Shown here one piece after another: positions 18,312 to 28,589 of a stretch of 64,000 nucleotides of DNA. A program made the translations under genes and the position numbers. The stretch covers positions 806,001 to 870,000 of the forward strand of contig JAIUNV010000001.1 in NCBI GenBank assembly GCA_020161435.1. The letters run 5' to 3'. Source of the stretch: Bacteroidota bacterium. GTDB lineage: Bacteria; Bacteroidota; Bacteroidia; Chitinophagales; Chitinophagaceae. The number at the start of each line of letters is the position of its first letter. The stretch's first letter is position 1. The notes under the pieces are model-generated. The model was given only the letters and a program-made list of their open reading frames with translations. It was not told the DNA's origin and made no database searches.

Positions 18312-19868
18312 TTACTCTACACCGCCTTTGCGGGTTGGGCTGCGTTTGGCAGGCCATTCGCCGGGCTGACCGGTACGTGGGTTGGGCGGCAGAATAATTT
18401 TTTCGCGGCTGGTAGTGTTGGGGTCTTCGCAGGCCATGTACACCATAATGGCAGTAAGGATGGCGTTGCTACGCACATCATCCCACACAATTTTATCGTA
18501 GGTGTCGCGGTTGGTATGCCAGGTGTAGTTGCCATAGCTCCAGCTGAGTGAGCTAAGGCTGAATGCAGGAGCACCCGCTGCTACAAACGAAGCATTGTCG
18601 GAACCGCCGCCAGCAGGTGAACCAGGAAAGCGGGTTTCCAAACCTTGCTTGTAGGGCTCAGGCACTTTGCTCAGCCAGCGGGTAATGTATTCGTAAGAGT
18701 GTACAAAACCTGCGCCACCAATGTTGGCTACGCGGCCGGTGCCATTATCCTGATTGAATAACGCTTGCAGATTGCTGACAATATCCGGATGATCTTCTAC
18801 AAAAGCACGGGAACCATTCAGTCCCTGCTCTTCGCTGCCCCAGTGGCCAACCAAAATGGTTCGCTTGGGGTTGGGATACACCTTTTTCAGAATGCGCATG
18901 GCTTCCAGCATCACCAATGTACCAGTGCCGTTATCAGTAGCACCGGTGCCACCATCCCAACTGTCGAAGTGGGCACTCAGCATCACATACTCGTTGGGTT
19001 TTTGTGTGCCCTTTATTTCGGCTACAGTGTTGTATGTTGGCGCCATGCCAAGGTCTTTGCTATCGGCACGTACACTCAGTTTTGGTGCCTTGCCCGATTC
19101 GATGAGGCGATACAACAAACCATAATCTTCCAGCGCCACATCTACGGTTGGAATTTTGCTGGTGTTGGCTGCAAAAATTTTATTGACGCCAAAGCCATTG
19201 CTCCAGTTTGAGGCAACGATACCAATGGCACCGGCCTTCTCAAGTGCCTGTGCCAGTTGCTTGGCATTGAGGCCTGTTGCCGATAATCTTTTACGCCAGG
19301 CATCCTGCTGCGCAGCCCTGTCTTTCTTCATTTTTTCAAACGATTCTTTCAGCGCAAATTCTTCCCAGTTGTAATCGGGGCGGCCGGTGGGCTGCGCCAT
19401 AGAAATGAGTACAAACTTGCCTTTTACATTGGGCAGCCATTGCTGAAAAGCAACCGAATCTTTCACTTCGGGAATGATGATGCAATCGCCGGAAACGGCT
19501 TTGCCACCTGTATTGGGGCTCCATGCCAGCTGTGTGCCTTCAAGGGTTTTTACCCAAGGAGCAATCATATCAATATGTGTAATGCCACGTTCCCAGCTGC
19601 GCCATTCGCCCCACTTTTCATTGCGGGCTGCAATGCCCCAACTTGTGTATTTGGCCACTGCCCAGTCATGCGCCTGTTGCATTTTGGGTGAGCCTACCAA
19701 TCGGGGACCAATGCCATCCATCAGTTCTTGTCCAAGTGGTTGCAATTGTGAGTTACTGGTGGCTTCTTTCACAATGGCTGCCACCATAAGTGAGTCTTTG
19801 TTTTGAGCTTGCAGGTTGTTGCTCATCAGGGCGGGCAACAGCACAGCAGTAAGCAAAAATCTTTTCAT
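18312..19868 (-). CDS. secreted M28 family zinc peptidase
   Basis: 518 aa from MKRFLLTAVLLPALMSNN, with a signal peptide ending LQAQ; the 8-codon upstream extension is unlikely. A PA (protease-associated) domain occupies about 110-275. The M28 aminopeptidase core has co-catalytic zinc motifs: AHFDSWDGG (His300), TDNGTG (Asp312), GSEEQGL and WHTNRDTYD. Likely an aminopeptidase/glutamate-carboxypeptidase-like enzyme acting on peptides outside the cytoplasm. It is divergent from the tricorn-like gene. Confidence 0.93.
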   Translation of the reverse strand: MKRFLLTAVLLPALMSNNLQAQNKDSLMVAAIVKEATSNSQLQPLGQELMDGIGPRLVGSPKMQQAHDWAVAKYTSWGIAARNEKWGEWRSWERGITHIDMIAPWVKTLEGTQLAWSPNTGGKAVSGDCIIIPEVKDSVAFQQWLPNVKGKFVLISMAQPTGRPDYNWEEFALKESFEKMKKDRAAQQDAWRKRLSATGLNAKQLAQALEKAGAIGIVASNWSNGFGVNKIFAANTSKIPTVDVALEDYGLLYRLIESGKAPKLSVRADSKDLGMAPTYNTVAEIKGTQKPNEYVMLSAHFDSWDGGTGATDNGTGTLVMLEAMRILKKVYPNPKRTILVGHWGSEEQGLNGSRAFVEDHPDIVSNLQALFNQDNGTGRVANIGGAGFVHSYEYITRWLSKVPEPYKQGLETRFPGSPAGGGSDNASFVAAGAPAFSLSSLSWSYGNYTWHTNRDTYDKIVWDDVRSNAILTAIMVYMACEDPNTTSREKIILPPNPRTGQPGEWPAKRSPTRKGGVE

Positions 19869-20002
19869 ACCGGTGTAGGTTATTTTGTTCATAAGACGTC
19901 AGCACCGGCAATTTCAAGCAGCTTGCCACTCTTCAATTTTCGTCATCATCCTTCAAGCTTATCAAGGCTACGCAATATCTTCGGAACCAATCCCCATTGT
20001 AT

Positions 20003-23000
20003 ATGAAACACATCCTCTGGTGCTGCCTGCTCTTTGCGTCGCAGGTGATGGCACAAAACAACGCTGCACATTTCATGGCGTATCCATCGCTTACCCCCGA
20101 CGGGCAAACCATTTTGTTTAGCTACGAAGGCGACATTTGGTCGGTGCCGGCTGCTGGTGGAACCGCTGTGCGCCTTACGGCCATGCCCGGTTATGAAACC
20201 AATGCAAGGGTTTCGCCCGATGGCAAATGGCTGGCATTTACCGGCAGGCAGTTTGGCAACGCAGATGTATTTGTGATGCCATTTGCTGGTGGCGAAATTC
20301 GCCAACTCACCTGGCACAGCAGTAGCGATGATGTAGACAGCTGGAGCTGGGATAGCCAGTTTATTTATTTTACCAGTGGTAGAGACAGCCGTCAGTCGGG
20401 ATACAAAGTTTCTTTACAAGGCGGCACGCCTGTTCGGGTGCTGAGCGATTATTATTTCAGCTACGATCACAACCTGTGGGAGCATCCACAATCGAAGGAT
20501 ATTTATTTTACCGATAGCTGGGAAAGTACCAATCAGGCTTACCGGAAAAGATACAAAGGCGCTTTTGCACCCGACATTCAATCGTACAATCCGCAAACCA
20601 AACAATTCAAAAAATACACCGATTACAACGGTAAAGATTTTGCCCACTCCATCGACCAAAAGGGCAATGTGTATTTCATTAGTGATGAAGCGAATGGCGA
20701 ATACAATTTGTATACACTAACTGCGGGCAAAAAGAAAGGGCTTACCAAATTCAACACTTCCATCAAATGGCCGCAAGTGGCTGCCAATGGTAGCAAAGTG
20801 GTGTTTGAAAAAGACTATCAGATTTGGAGTTATGACGTAGCAAAAGACAAAGCCACAGCAGTAGACATTCGCATCACCCGCAACTATGTTTTGCCCAAAG
20901 ACAAAGACTTTTCATTAGCCGGAGAGATTACGCAGTTTGATGTGTCGCCCGATGGTAAGAAGCTGGCATTTACCAGCCGTGGCGAATTGTTTGTGAGTGA
21001 TGTAGAAGGCAAGTTTGTACGCATGATTAACAAGGGTAATGCAGAAAGAGCTACAGAAGTAAAATGGCTGAGCGATAATAAAACACTCTTGTTTTTGCAA
21101 ACCATCAACGGCTACAGCAATCCTTGTGTGGTAGCAGCCAATGGCAGCAGTGCAGTAAAAGTGCTGGCGCAAGATGCAGCCAATGCCCGTTTCTTATCGC
21201 TCAACAGTAAGCGTACACAAGCTGCATACATCAGTGGTCGTGGTGAAGTGAAATTGATTGACACAAAAACATACGCCATCAGCACCGTGCTGAAAGATGA
21301 GATTTGGGGCAACCGCGGCAGTGTGCCTTTCTTTTCGCCAAATGATGAATACCTGACGCTAAATGTGTACCGCAATTTTGAAACCGACATTGTGGTACAT
21401 CAGTTGAAAACAGGCAAAACAACCAACCTCACCAACACTGGCGTAACAGAAGCCGACCCCATGTGGAGCCCCGATAGCAAGTACCTCTACTTTGTGAGCA
21501 ATCCGTTGAAACCAGCGTATCCGTTTGGTTTGTCGCCGGCAAGAGTGTATCGGGTAGCGTTGGAAAAATTTGATGATCCTTATCGGCAGGATAAAGTAGA
21601 TGAACTTTTTCAGCAAGAGAAAAAAGACACCACGAAAAAGAAAGACAGTGTAGCCAGTTTACGCATCGACACGCAGCGCTTTTTGGAACGGATGGAAATG
21701 GTAGGGCCTGCGGTAGGCAATCAATACCTGGTGACGGTGTTGCAAAAAGGAGAGAAGCAAATGGTGCTGTATGTGAGTGATCATGCAGAAGGTCGTTCTT
21801 CATTATGGAAAACAACCTACGAACCGTTTGAGCAACCCAAAACAGAACGCATACAAGGCGCAGATGGTTTTGGCTACGAAGTGATTGGTGCCGATGGTAA
21901 ATACTTTGTATTGATGCGGGGTAATATTGCCCGCCTCAATCTCGATGCCAACAAAGCTGAACCCATTACTATCAATTACACATTCCGGCGCAATCTGGCT
22001 GAGGAGTTCAATCAAATGTTTGCTGAAGCTTGGGCGCAAATGGAAGAAAACTTTTACGACGACAGTTTCCGGGGCCTTGACTGGAAAGCCATCAAAGCCA
22101 GATATGCTGCGCATTTGCCTTATGTAAATACCCGCTTGGATTTGCGGGTGTTGCTCAATGATATGCTGGGTGAACTCAACTCCTCCCACACAGGCTTCAG
22201 CACTTTTGGAGATGATGAAAATGTAGTGCTGCAAAACCGCACAGTGGAACCGGGCATTGTATTTGAGCAAGACAAACCGTACACCGTGAAACGCATTATT
22301 GCCCGTGGCCCTGCCGACAAAAAAGGTATCAACATTCAGCCCGGTGATGTATTGGTAAAAGTGAATGATGTAACCATAGATCCGCAACAAGACCGCAGTC
22401 GTTATTTTACGCAGCCCTCGGCAGATAAAGAAATGCGGCTCAGTTTTAAAAATGCTGCCGGCACATACACTGTTAGCATTCATCCCACCAATAACATAAG
22501 CGGATTGCTGTACGAAGAATGGATTGATGCCAATCAACAAAGAGTAGACAGTAAGAGCAACCAACGCATTGCCTACACCCACATGAAAAACATGGGCACT
22601 GGAGAGTTGGAAACCTTCCTCACAGATATGGGCCGCGACTTCTATCAGAAGGATGCACTCATACTGGATTTACGCTACAACACTGGTGGTAATGTACACG
22701 ATGAGGTATTGAAGTTTTTGACACAGAAAACTTATCTGCGCTGGAAGTATCGCAATGGTTCACTTACTGGCCAAAGCAATTTTGCACCCGCCGATAAACC
22801 CATTGTATTATTGGTAAATGAGCAAAGTCTGAGCGATGCAGAAATGACGGCGACTGGTTTTAAAGCGTTGAAACTTGGAACGATTGTGGGCAATGAAACT
22901 TACCGATGGATTGTGTTTACCACCGGTACCAATTTGGTGGATGGTAGTGCATTGCGGTTGCCTAGCTGGGGCTGCTATACACTCGATGGCAAAGACATTG

Positions 23001-23122
23001 AATTTGCCGGCGTGCAGCCCGATGTAAAAGTGCTCAACAATTTCGACGACAAAGCCAATGGCCGCGACCCACAACTCGATAAAGCCATTGAACTGATATT
23101 GGAGCAGCTGAAGAAACAGTAA
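20003..23122 (+). CDS. tricorn-like S41 family peptidase
   Basis: 1039 aa from MKHILWCCLLFASQVMAQ (signal peptide). Order: WD40-type propellers (about 20-330 and 330-640, with SPDGK and SPDSKYLYF blades), a helical bundle beginning EAWAQMEENFYDD, a PDZ-like segment (GPADKKGINIQPGDVLVKVN), and the S41 core with the nucleophile Ser944 in NEQSLSDAE and GGNVHDEVL. Tricorn proteases degrade oligopeptides; secreted homologues are common in Bacteroidota. Terminator follows. Confidence 0.92.
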   Translation: MKHILWCCLLFASQVMAQNNAAHFMAYPSLTPDGQTILFSYEGDIWSVPAAGGTAVRLTAMPGYETNARVSPDGKWLAFTGRQFGNADVFVMPFAGGEIRQLTWHSSSDDVDSWSWDSQFIYFTSGRDSRQSGYKVSLQGGTPVRVLSDYYFSYDHNLWEHPQSKDIYFTDSWESTNQAYRKRYKGAFAPDIQSYNPQTKQFKKYTDYNGKDFAHSIDQKGNVYFISDEANGEYNLYTLTAGKKKGLTKFNTSIKWPQVAANGSKVVFEKDYQIWSYDVAKDKATAVDIRITRNYVLPKDKDFSLAGEITQFDVSPDGKKLAFTSRGELFVSDVEGKFVRMINKGNAERATEVKWLSDNKTLLFLQTINGYSNPCVVAANGSSAVKVLAQDAANARFLSLNSKRTQAAYISGRGEVKLIDTKTYAISTVLKDEIWGNRGSVPFFSPNDEYLTLNVYRNFETDIVVHQLKTGKTTNLTNTGVTEADPMWSPDSKYLYFVSNPLKPAYPFGLSPARVYRVALEKFDDPYRQDKVDELFQQEKKDTTKKKDSVASLRIDTQRFLERMEMVGPAVGNQYLVTVLQKGEKQMVLYVSDHAEGRSSLWKTTYEPFEQPKTERIQGADGFGYEVIGADGKYFVLMRGNIARLNLDANKAEPITINYTFRRNLAEEFNQMFAEAWAQMEENFYDDSFRGLDWKAIKARYAAHLPYVNTRLDLRVLLNDMLGELNSSHTGFSTFGDDENVVLQNRTVEPGIVFEQDKPYTVKRIIARGPADKKGINIQPGDVLVKVNDVTIDPQQDRSRYFTQPSADKEMRLSFKNAAGTYTVSIHPTNNISGLLYEEWIDANQQRVDSKSNQRIAYTHMKNMGTGELETFLTDMGRDFYQKDALILDLRYNTGGNVHDEVLKFLTQKTYLRWKYRNGSLTGQSNFAPADKPIVLLVNEQSLSDAEMTATGFKALKLGTIVGNETYRWIVFTTGTNLVDGSALRLPSWGCYTLDGKDIEFAGVQPDVKVLNNFDDKANGRDPQLDKAIELILEQLKKQ

Positions 23123-23125
23123 CAC

Positions 23126-23333
23126 GAATGAGTAACACGGATTGGACGAAGTGTTACGAATAACACGAATTAAAAAAGAGAACGGCTATTAGACCGTTCT
23201 CTTTTTTTGCTTAAAGCAGAAGGCTAAAGGCAAAAAAACTCCGTACCCTACTTAGCTCTGTACAAAATCATAATGCTCAATTGCCGAAGGCCATACATCT
23301 CTGTGTCCTCCTAACCTCTGTGCGAAAAACCTC
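23126..23333. repeat. dispersed repeat A, copy 1 (inverted relative to 33.9-34.3 kb)
   Basis: GAATGAGTAACACGGATT (23126-23143) and CGAATAACACGAATT (23157-23171) match, inverted with one mismatch each, 34247-34264 and 34219-34233. Further on, CTCTGTGTCC...CCTCTGTGCGAAAAACCTC matches the inverted CACAGAGG/ACACAGAG words near 33990. Noncoding, with a terminator embedded. Confidence 0.55.
23172..23207. terminator. terminator after the tricorn-like gene
   Basis: AAAAAAGAGAACGG-CTATTAGA-CCGTTCTCTTTTTT, perfect 14-bp stem with A/T tracts both sides; 50 bases after the peptidase stop codon. Confidence 0.9.
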
Positions 23334-23334
23334 G

Positions 23335-24603
23335 TTACTCGAATTCGTACCCGATATCATTCCTGAAATACATGCCTTCAAACTGCACCTGTGCAATGCA
23401 AGCCTTGGCTTGTGCAGCAGCCTCCTGAATGGCAGGTGCCAATGAAGTAGCTGTAATCACACGGCCACCACTCGTTACCAAAGTGCCGTCTTCTTTCAAC
23501 TGCGTACCTGCATGAAACAGCATGGTATCCGCTGGTAGCGTTGCGGGTAGTTGCATGGTTTTTCCTTTGGCATAATCACCGGGGTAGCCGCCGCTCACTG
23601 CCATCACCGTGGCCGCCGCTCTATCATCAATCTTCACTGATGCACTGGCAAGAGTGCCGTTGTTGAGCTGTACAAACAATTCCACCAAATCACTTTGCAA
23701 CCTGGGCATTACTACTTCCGTTTCGGGGTCGCCCATGCGGCAGTTGTATTCAATCACATACGGTTCACCTCCCACATTAATCAAACCAAAAAACACAAAG
23801 CCTTTATACACCAACCCTTCTTTGGCAAAACCATTGATGGTGGGTTCAATAATGCGGTCGGTTACTTTTTGCATAAACACATCATCTGCAAAAGGCACAG
23901 GACTCACACAGCCCATGCCGCCGGTGTTAAGGCCGGTATCGCCTACACCAATGCGTTTGTAATCTTTGGCATGGCCAATGATTTTGTAGTCTTTGCCATC
24001 GGTCAATACAAACACGCTGATTTCAATGCCTGATAAAAATTGTTCTACTACTACACGGCTGCTGGCGTCACCAAATTGTTTGTGCAAAATCATTTCGGCA
24101 AACACTTGTTGCGCTTCTTCGTGGGTACTGCAAATCACTACGCCTTTGCCTGCGGCCAATCCGTCGGCTTTCAGTACAATGGGCAGGCTGTGTTGTGCCA
24201 GATAGGTTTTGCCGTCTTCAAAATTATCGGCGGTAAATTCAGCGTACGCAGCAGTAGGTATCTGCTGACGCTGCATAAACTTTTTGCTGAATGCTTTGCT
24301 GCCTTCTAATTGTGCCGCTTCTTTCGAAGGGCCAATCACGGCTACGCCTTTGGCTGTAAAATAATCATACACGCCATTTACCAGCGGATCTTCGGGGCCT
24401 ACTACTATCAGGTCGATGTGATTGTCAGCCACAAATTTTTCGATGGCTGCAAAATCATTGACGCCAATAGGAACATTGGTGCCGATGTTGCCGGTGCCGC
24501 CATTGCCGGGGGCAATAAAGAGTTGCTGGCACAAGGGGCTTTGTTTCATTTTCCAGGCCAGGGCGTGTTCGCGGCCGCCGGCGCCAAGTAGCAGTATGTT
24601 CAT
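23335..24603 (-). CDS. purD: phosphoribosylamine--glycine ligase
   Basis: PurD ligates glycine to phosphoribosylamine with ATP in purine synthesis. 422 aa, normal length. N-terminal MNILLLGAGGREHALAWK; ATP-grasp region with VLKADGLAAGKGVVICS (about 140-160), GMGCVSPVPF and YNCRMGDPETEVVMPRL (about 285-300). A near-consensus -7 box (TACTTTCG, minus strand, 24637-24630) lies upstream. Monocistronic; no other pur genes in the window. Confidence 0.97.
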   Translation of the reverse strand: MNILLLGAGGREHALAWKMKQSPLCQQLFIAPGNGGTGNIGTNVPIGVNDFAAIEKFVADNHIDLIVVGPEDPLVNGVYDYFTAKGVAVIGPSKEAAQLEGSKAFSKKFMQRQQIPTAAYAEFTADNFEDGKTYLAQHSLPIVLKADGLAAGKGVVICSTHEEAQQVFAEMILHKQFGDASSRVVVEQFLSGIEISVFVLTDGKDYKIIGHAKDYKRIGVGDTGLNTGGMGCVSPVPFADDVFMQKVTDRIIEPTINGFAKEGLVYKGFVFFGLINVGGEPYVIEYNCRMGDPETEVVMPRLQSDLVELFVQLNNGTLASASVKIDDRAAATVMAVSGGYPGDYAKGKTMQLPATLPADTMLFHAGTQLKEDGTLVTSGGRVITATSLAPAIQEAAAQAKACIAQVQFEGMYFRNDIGYEFE

Positions 24604-24723
24604 GATTGCAGTGCGGTAATAATTGGCTGCGAAAGTAGCCTAAAATCAGCCCGTGGTGTGCATTTTCTACCTATTTTGGGCCGCCGCCGCCAAACGGGCC
24701 GGCATCAAAACAAAAAACAACGT

Positions 24724-26235
24724 ATGAGTGACATTGCTACGAAAAAAGGCCACCCCATAGGGCTTGGTGTATTGTTTGCAACGGAAATGTGGGAACGCTT
24801 CAACTACTACGGCATGAGGGCCATCCTCATTCTGTTTATGACGAAGGCCCTGATGTTTGATAAAGCTTTTGCATCCAATTTATACGGTAGTTATACCGGG
24901 CTGGTGTACCTCACACCATTGATTGGTGGTTTCATCAGCGATCGTTTTTGGGGCAACCAACGTTCCATTATTGCGGGTGGTATTCTTATGGCTTTGGGCG
25001 AATTTGTGTTGTTCGGTTGTGCCTCTGTGTATGCTACCAATTCTTCGCTGGCCACCTTTTTATTTTTCACAGGTCTTGGATTGATGATTGCCGGTAATGG
25101 TTTTTTCAAACCCAATATCAGCAGCATGGTGGGCCAGCTCTATCCTGATGGCGACAACAGAAAAGATGCTGCATATACCATCTTCTATATGGGTATCAAC
25201 GTGGGTGGTGCACTCGGACCTTTCTTGTGTGGTCTCGTTGGTGATACAGGCAATCCCTTCGATTTCAAATGGGCATTTTTGGTGGCCGGTATTGGTATGA
25301 CTATCAGCGTAATTGTACAGTTGCTGCTACACAAAAAATATGTAAAAGGACCCGATGGAGAAGTGCTCGGCTTAACACCTGCAGGTGTGGCCAAGTCTGT
25401 TATCAATCCATTTTTGATGGCTGTTGGGTTGGTTGTTTTTTCCGCAGTCATGATTGGTATTTTGTATGCCGACGCAAAAATCTTTCCCTTCCTTAGTTAT
25501 TTGCTGATAGCCTGTGTGGTGTTTATCGCTTTTATAATTTTTTCTGACAAAACTTTATCGAAGATTGAAAAGGATAGACTGGTTGTAGTATTTGTCGCTT
25601 CTTTCTTTGTGGTGTTTTTCTGGAGTGCGTTTGAGCAGGCTGGTGCTTCGCTCAATTTCTTTGCCGATGAGCAAACAAATCGTGACCTCGGTTTCTGGAC
25701 CATTCCAGCTAGTTTGTTTCAATCTCTCAATTCCATCTTCGTTGTAAGCTTTGCACCATTGTTTGCATGGTTATGGGTAAAAATGGGTAAGATCGAACCA
25801 TCAGCACTCACCAAAATGGCCATCGGTTTGATGTTGCTCACCATTGGCTTTTTTGTGATTGCCTTTGGTGTAAACAATGTGGCACCCGGTGTAAAGGTGA
25901 GTTTCTTGTGGCTCACAAGTATGTATGCGTTACATACATGGGGCGAACTCTGTTTGTCGCCCATTGGTTTGTCATTGGTAAATAAACTAGCACCATTTAA
26001 GTTGGCATCGCTGATGATGGCGGTTTGGTTTTTGGCAAATGCCGCTGCCAACAAACTGGCTGGTGTTTTAAGTGCCTTGTACCCCGAGGCAGGAAAGACA
26101 ACGCAGTTGCTCGGTTTCAAAATTGAAAACCTGCACGACTTCTTCATGGTATTTGTGATTATGTCGGGCGTAGCATCGCTGGTGTTGTTCATTCTCTCTA
26201 AGAAGTTTCAAAAGCTCATGCACGGTGTGAAATAA
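24724..26235 (+). CDS. proton-dependent oligopeptide transporter (POT/PTR, MFS)
   Basis: 503 aa from MSDIATKKGHPIGLG; the upstream in-frame extension is not membrane-like and is rejected. The POT signature TEMWERFNYYGMRAIL (ExxERFxYYG, proton coupling) lies in helix 1, followed by FFKPNISSMVGQLY and 12-14 hydrophobic helices. It imports di- and tripeptides with protons across the inner membrane. Together with the next gene (OPT) and the upstream secreted peptidases it points to peptide use. Confidence 0.94.
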   Translation: MSDIATKKGHPIGLGVLFATEMWERFNYYGMRAILILFMTKALMFDKAFASNLYGSYTGLVYLTPLIGGFISDRFWGNQRSIIAGGILMALGEFVLFGCASVYATNSSLATFLFFTGLGLMIAGNGFFKPNISSMVGQLYPDGDNRKDAAYTIFYMGINVGGALGPFLCGLVGDTGNPFDFKWAFLVAGIGMTISVIVQLLLHKKYVKGPDGEVLGLTPAGVAKSVINPFLMAVGLVVFSAVMIGILYADAKIFPFLSYLLIACVVFIAFIIFSDKTLSKIEKDRLVVVFVASFFVVFFWSAFEQAGASLNFFADEQTNRDLGFWTIPASLFQSLNSIFVVSFAPLFAWLWVKMGKIEPSALTKMAIGLMLLTIGFFVIAFGVNNVAPGVKVSFLWLTSMYALHTWGELCLSPIGLSLVNKLAPFKLASLMMAVWFLANAAANKLAGVLSALYPEAGKTTQLLGFKIENLHDFFMVFVIMSGVASLVLFILSKKFQKLMHGVK

Positions 26236-26254
26236 GACTTGCATCAAGCATCGT

Positions 26255-26288
26255 AAAAATGGAGATACCTCAGGTGTCTCCATTTTTT
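26255..26288. terminator. terminator between POT and OPT genes
   Basis: AAAAATGGAGATACC-TCA-GGTGTCTCCATTTTTT, 15-bp stem with one G-U. The apparent upstream start of the OPT frame lies inside this hairpin, supporting the downstream ATG at 26325. Confidence 0.85.
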
Positions 26289-26324
26289 ATTTCCCTATCT
26301 TTCTCGCTATTAAAAATTTGCTGT

Positions 26325-28379
26325 ATGAGTGATGTGAAATTTCAACCTTTCATACCCGATGAAGCAAGGATTCCGGAGTTTACGGTCAAGAGTATTCTCA
26401 TGGGTGCTTTGTTCGGCATTATTTTCGGCGCCTCTACGGTGTACCTGGCGCTAAAAGCTGGCCTCACTGTGAGTGCTTCTATTCCCATTGCCGTTATCGC
26501 CATTACCTTGGGAAGGCGCTTGCTCAAAACCACCATTCTCGAAAACAACATCATCCAAACCACTGGTAGTGCCGGCGAAAGCATTGCGGCGGGTGTGGTG
26601 TTTACCCTGCCGGGTTTTTTGTTTTTGAGTGATCCGGAGAGCAAAGAATTTTTCCGCTACATCACCATTTTGACCCTCGCCATTTTTGGCGGCATGCTGG
26701 GTACGCTGATGATGATTCCACTGCGCCGTTCTTTAATTGTAAAAGAACATGGCACGTTGCCTTATCCCGAAGGCACCGCTTGTGCCAGTGTACTCAAGGC
26801 CGGCGAAAAAGGTGGCGACATTGCGAAGACTGCATTTGTTGGCCTTGGCTTCGCTTTTGCGTATGCGTTTTTGCAAAAGCTGTTTCATGTAATTGCAGAA
26901 ACACCTCAGGCCATGACGGCTCAAATCAACAAATATTTTCCCAGTGCCAAAGTGAGTGGCGAAATCACGCCGGAGTACATGGGCGTGGGTTACATCATCG
27001 GGCCAAAAATCAGTGGTGTGTTGGTGGCAGGTGGGGTGATAGCCTGGATGGCTTTGATACCCTTGCTGGCTACGCTGGTGCCGGCTGACGTGATAGCAGC
27101 GCAACTGGTAAAGCTGGGCTACCTCGGTGGTTTGGATAAGGCCGGCGGTGCCGGTGGTTGGGATCCTGTGACACATACTTTCTCGGATTATTCAGCGGCT
27201 ATTTACCGTGCTTACGTACGTCAGATTGGTGCAGGCGCCGTGGCTGCGGGTGGTTTCATTACATTGATTAAAACCATTCCTACCATCATCTCTTCTTTCA
27301 AAGGCAGCCTTGGATCTATGAAAGAAAAAGGCGATGCAGCTGTTGCTGTAAAACGTACCGAACAAGACCTGAGTATGAAAGTGGTGTTGATTGGTAGTTT
27401 GGCACTGGTACTCATTTTGGCAGCACTGCCTTTTGTGCCCGGCGACAACTTTTTCAGTCGTCTGCTGCTGGGCGTGTTGGTGATTATTTTCGGCGCATTT
27501 TTCGTTACCGTTTCTTCCCGTATTGTGGGTCTGATTGGCTCGAGCAACAACCCCATCAGTGGCATGACGATTGCGACCATCATGGGTACTTGTTTGATTT
27601 TTATTACTGTCGGTTGGACAGGTAAAGTGTACGAACCGATGGCACTTGTTGTGGGCGGTTTGATTTGTATTGCTGCTGCCAATGCTGGTGCTACTTCGCA
27701 AGATTTGAAAACGGGCTACATCGTGGGGGCAACGCCCAAATATCAGCAGCTGGCTTTGTTTGTAGGCGCCATCGTTTCTTCCATTGCCATTGGTGCTACC
27801 ATCAAAATTTTGGATACACCTACAGCCGAAATGTTGTCGCAGGGTATTACGCATGCCATTGGTACCGATAAGTTTCCTGCACCACAAGGCACACTCATGG
27901 CCACGTTGATTAAAGGCATTTTGTCGTTCAACCTCGACTGGCAATTTGTGTTGGTAGGTGTCGCTATTGCCATCACTATGGAATTGTGCGGCATCAAGAG
28001 TCTGAGTTTTGCAGTAGGCGTGTACCTGCCTTTGAGTACCACTTTGCCCATTTTTGCAGGCGGTGCTATTCGGGGTATTGTAGACTGGCGCAAAAAGAAA
28101 AAAGGTGTGGTTGAAACTGCCGAAGAAGAAGATTTGGGTAAAGGCAATTTGTTTGCCACAGGACTGGTAGCTGGTGGTGCATTGGCAGGTGTTATCATTG
28201 CCTTTATGAGTGCACCCGATAGCATGAAGAATTTCATTAGCAGTGTCAATCTTGAACACGGAATTACCAGCATGCTTGGCGAAAATGGCTACTTCTTGCT
28301 GGGCGTGTTGTGCTTTGTGGGGATGGGCTTTATGCTCTACCGCATTGGCATGAGCAAATCAGAATCATTAAAGGAATGA
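26325..28379 (+). CDS. OPT family oligopeptide transporter
   Basis: 684 aa from MSDVKFQPFIPDE. N-terminal AREFTVKSI-like segment followed by about 14-16 hydrophobic helices. Typical OPT motifs: NIIQTTGSAGESIAAGVVFTLP, PYPEGTACA, NPISGMTIATIM and the late GAIRGIVDWR. Prokaryotic OPT proteins take up oligopeptides or metal chelates. Own terminator follows; the preceding terminator suggests independent transcription from POT. Confidence 0.93.
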   Translation: MSDVKFQPFIPDEARIPEFTVKSILMGALFGIIFGASTVYLALKAGLTVSASIPIAVIAITLGRRLLKTTILENNIIQTTGSAGESIAAGVVFTLPGFLFLSDPESKEFFRYITILTLAIFGGMLGTLMMIPLRRSLIVKEHGTLPYPEGTACASVLKAGEKGGDIAKTAFVGLGFAFAYAFLQKLFHVIAETPQAMTAQINKYFPSAKVSGEITPEYMGVGYIIGPKISGVLVAGGVIAWMALIPLLATLVPADVIAAQLVKLGYLGGLDKAGGAGGWDPVTHTFSDYSAAIYRAYVRQIGAGAVAAGGFITLIKTIPTIISSFKGSLGSMKEKGDAAVAVKRTEQDLSMKVVLIGSLALVLILAALPFVPGDNFFSRLLLGVLVIIFGAFFVTVSSRIVGLIGSSNNPISGMTIATIMGTCLIFITVGWTGKVYEPMALVVGGLICIAAANAGATSQDLKTGYIVGATPKYQQLALFVGAIVSSIAIGATIKILDTPTAEMLSQGITHAIGTDKFPAPQGTLMATLIKGILSFNLDWQFVLVGVAIAITMELCGIKSLSFAVGVYLPLSTTLPIFAGGAIRGIVDWRKKKKGVVETAEEEDLGKGNLFATGLVAGGALAGVIIAFMSAPDSMKNFISSVNLEHGITSMLGENGYFLLGVLCFVGMGFMLYRIGMSKSESLKE

Positions 28380-28418
28380 TGGTAGATAAATGAGTGAATA
28401 AATCAATCAGTCAATAGT

Positions 28419-28458
28419 AAATGGGTGGATGTGTCGCTGGATGCATTCACCCATTTTT
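28419..28458 (+). terminator. terminator after the OPT gene
   Basis: AAATGGGTG...CACCCATTTTT with an inner ATG/CAT extension; T-run on the plus strand. The remaining gap to 28589 holds a small AGCGAC-TTTT-GTCGCT hairpin at 28495-28510 and nothing else I can support. Confidence 0.75.
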
Positions 28459-28589
28459 CATCGTTGCTGACTCCTGTAGGGGATGCACTAGTTAAGCGAC
28501 TTTTGTCGCTATTTGTAATTGAGTAAAATGGCAGTTGAAATCTGTCAACCTCCAAATCCTCAACAGTAGACGAGGACTATAAAAAAGCA

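Noticed and set aside
24658..24723. N-terminal extension of the POT transporter
   Set aside because: Arg/Gln-rich and not membrane-like; MSDIATKK start fits the family.
26259..26324. Upstream start for the OPT transporter (MEIPQVSPFF...)
   Set aside because: The ATG lies inside the POT terminator hairpin; the ATG at 26325 gives the family-typical N-terminus.
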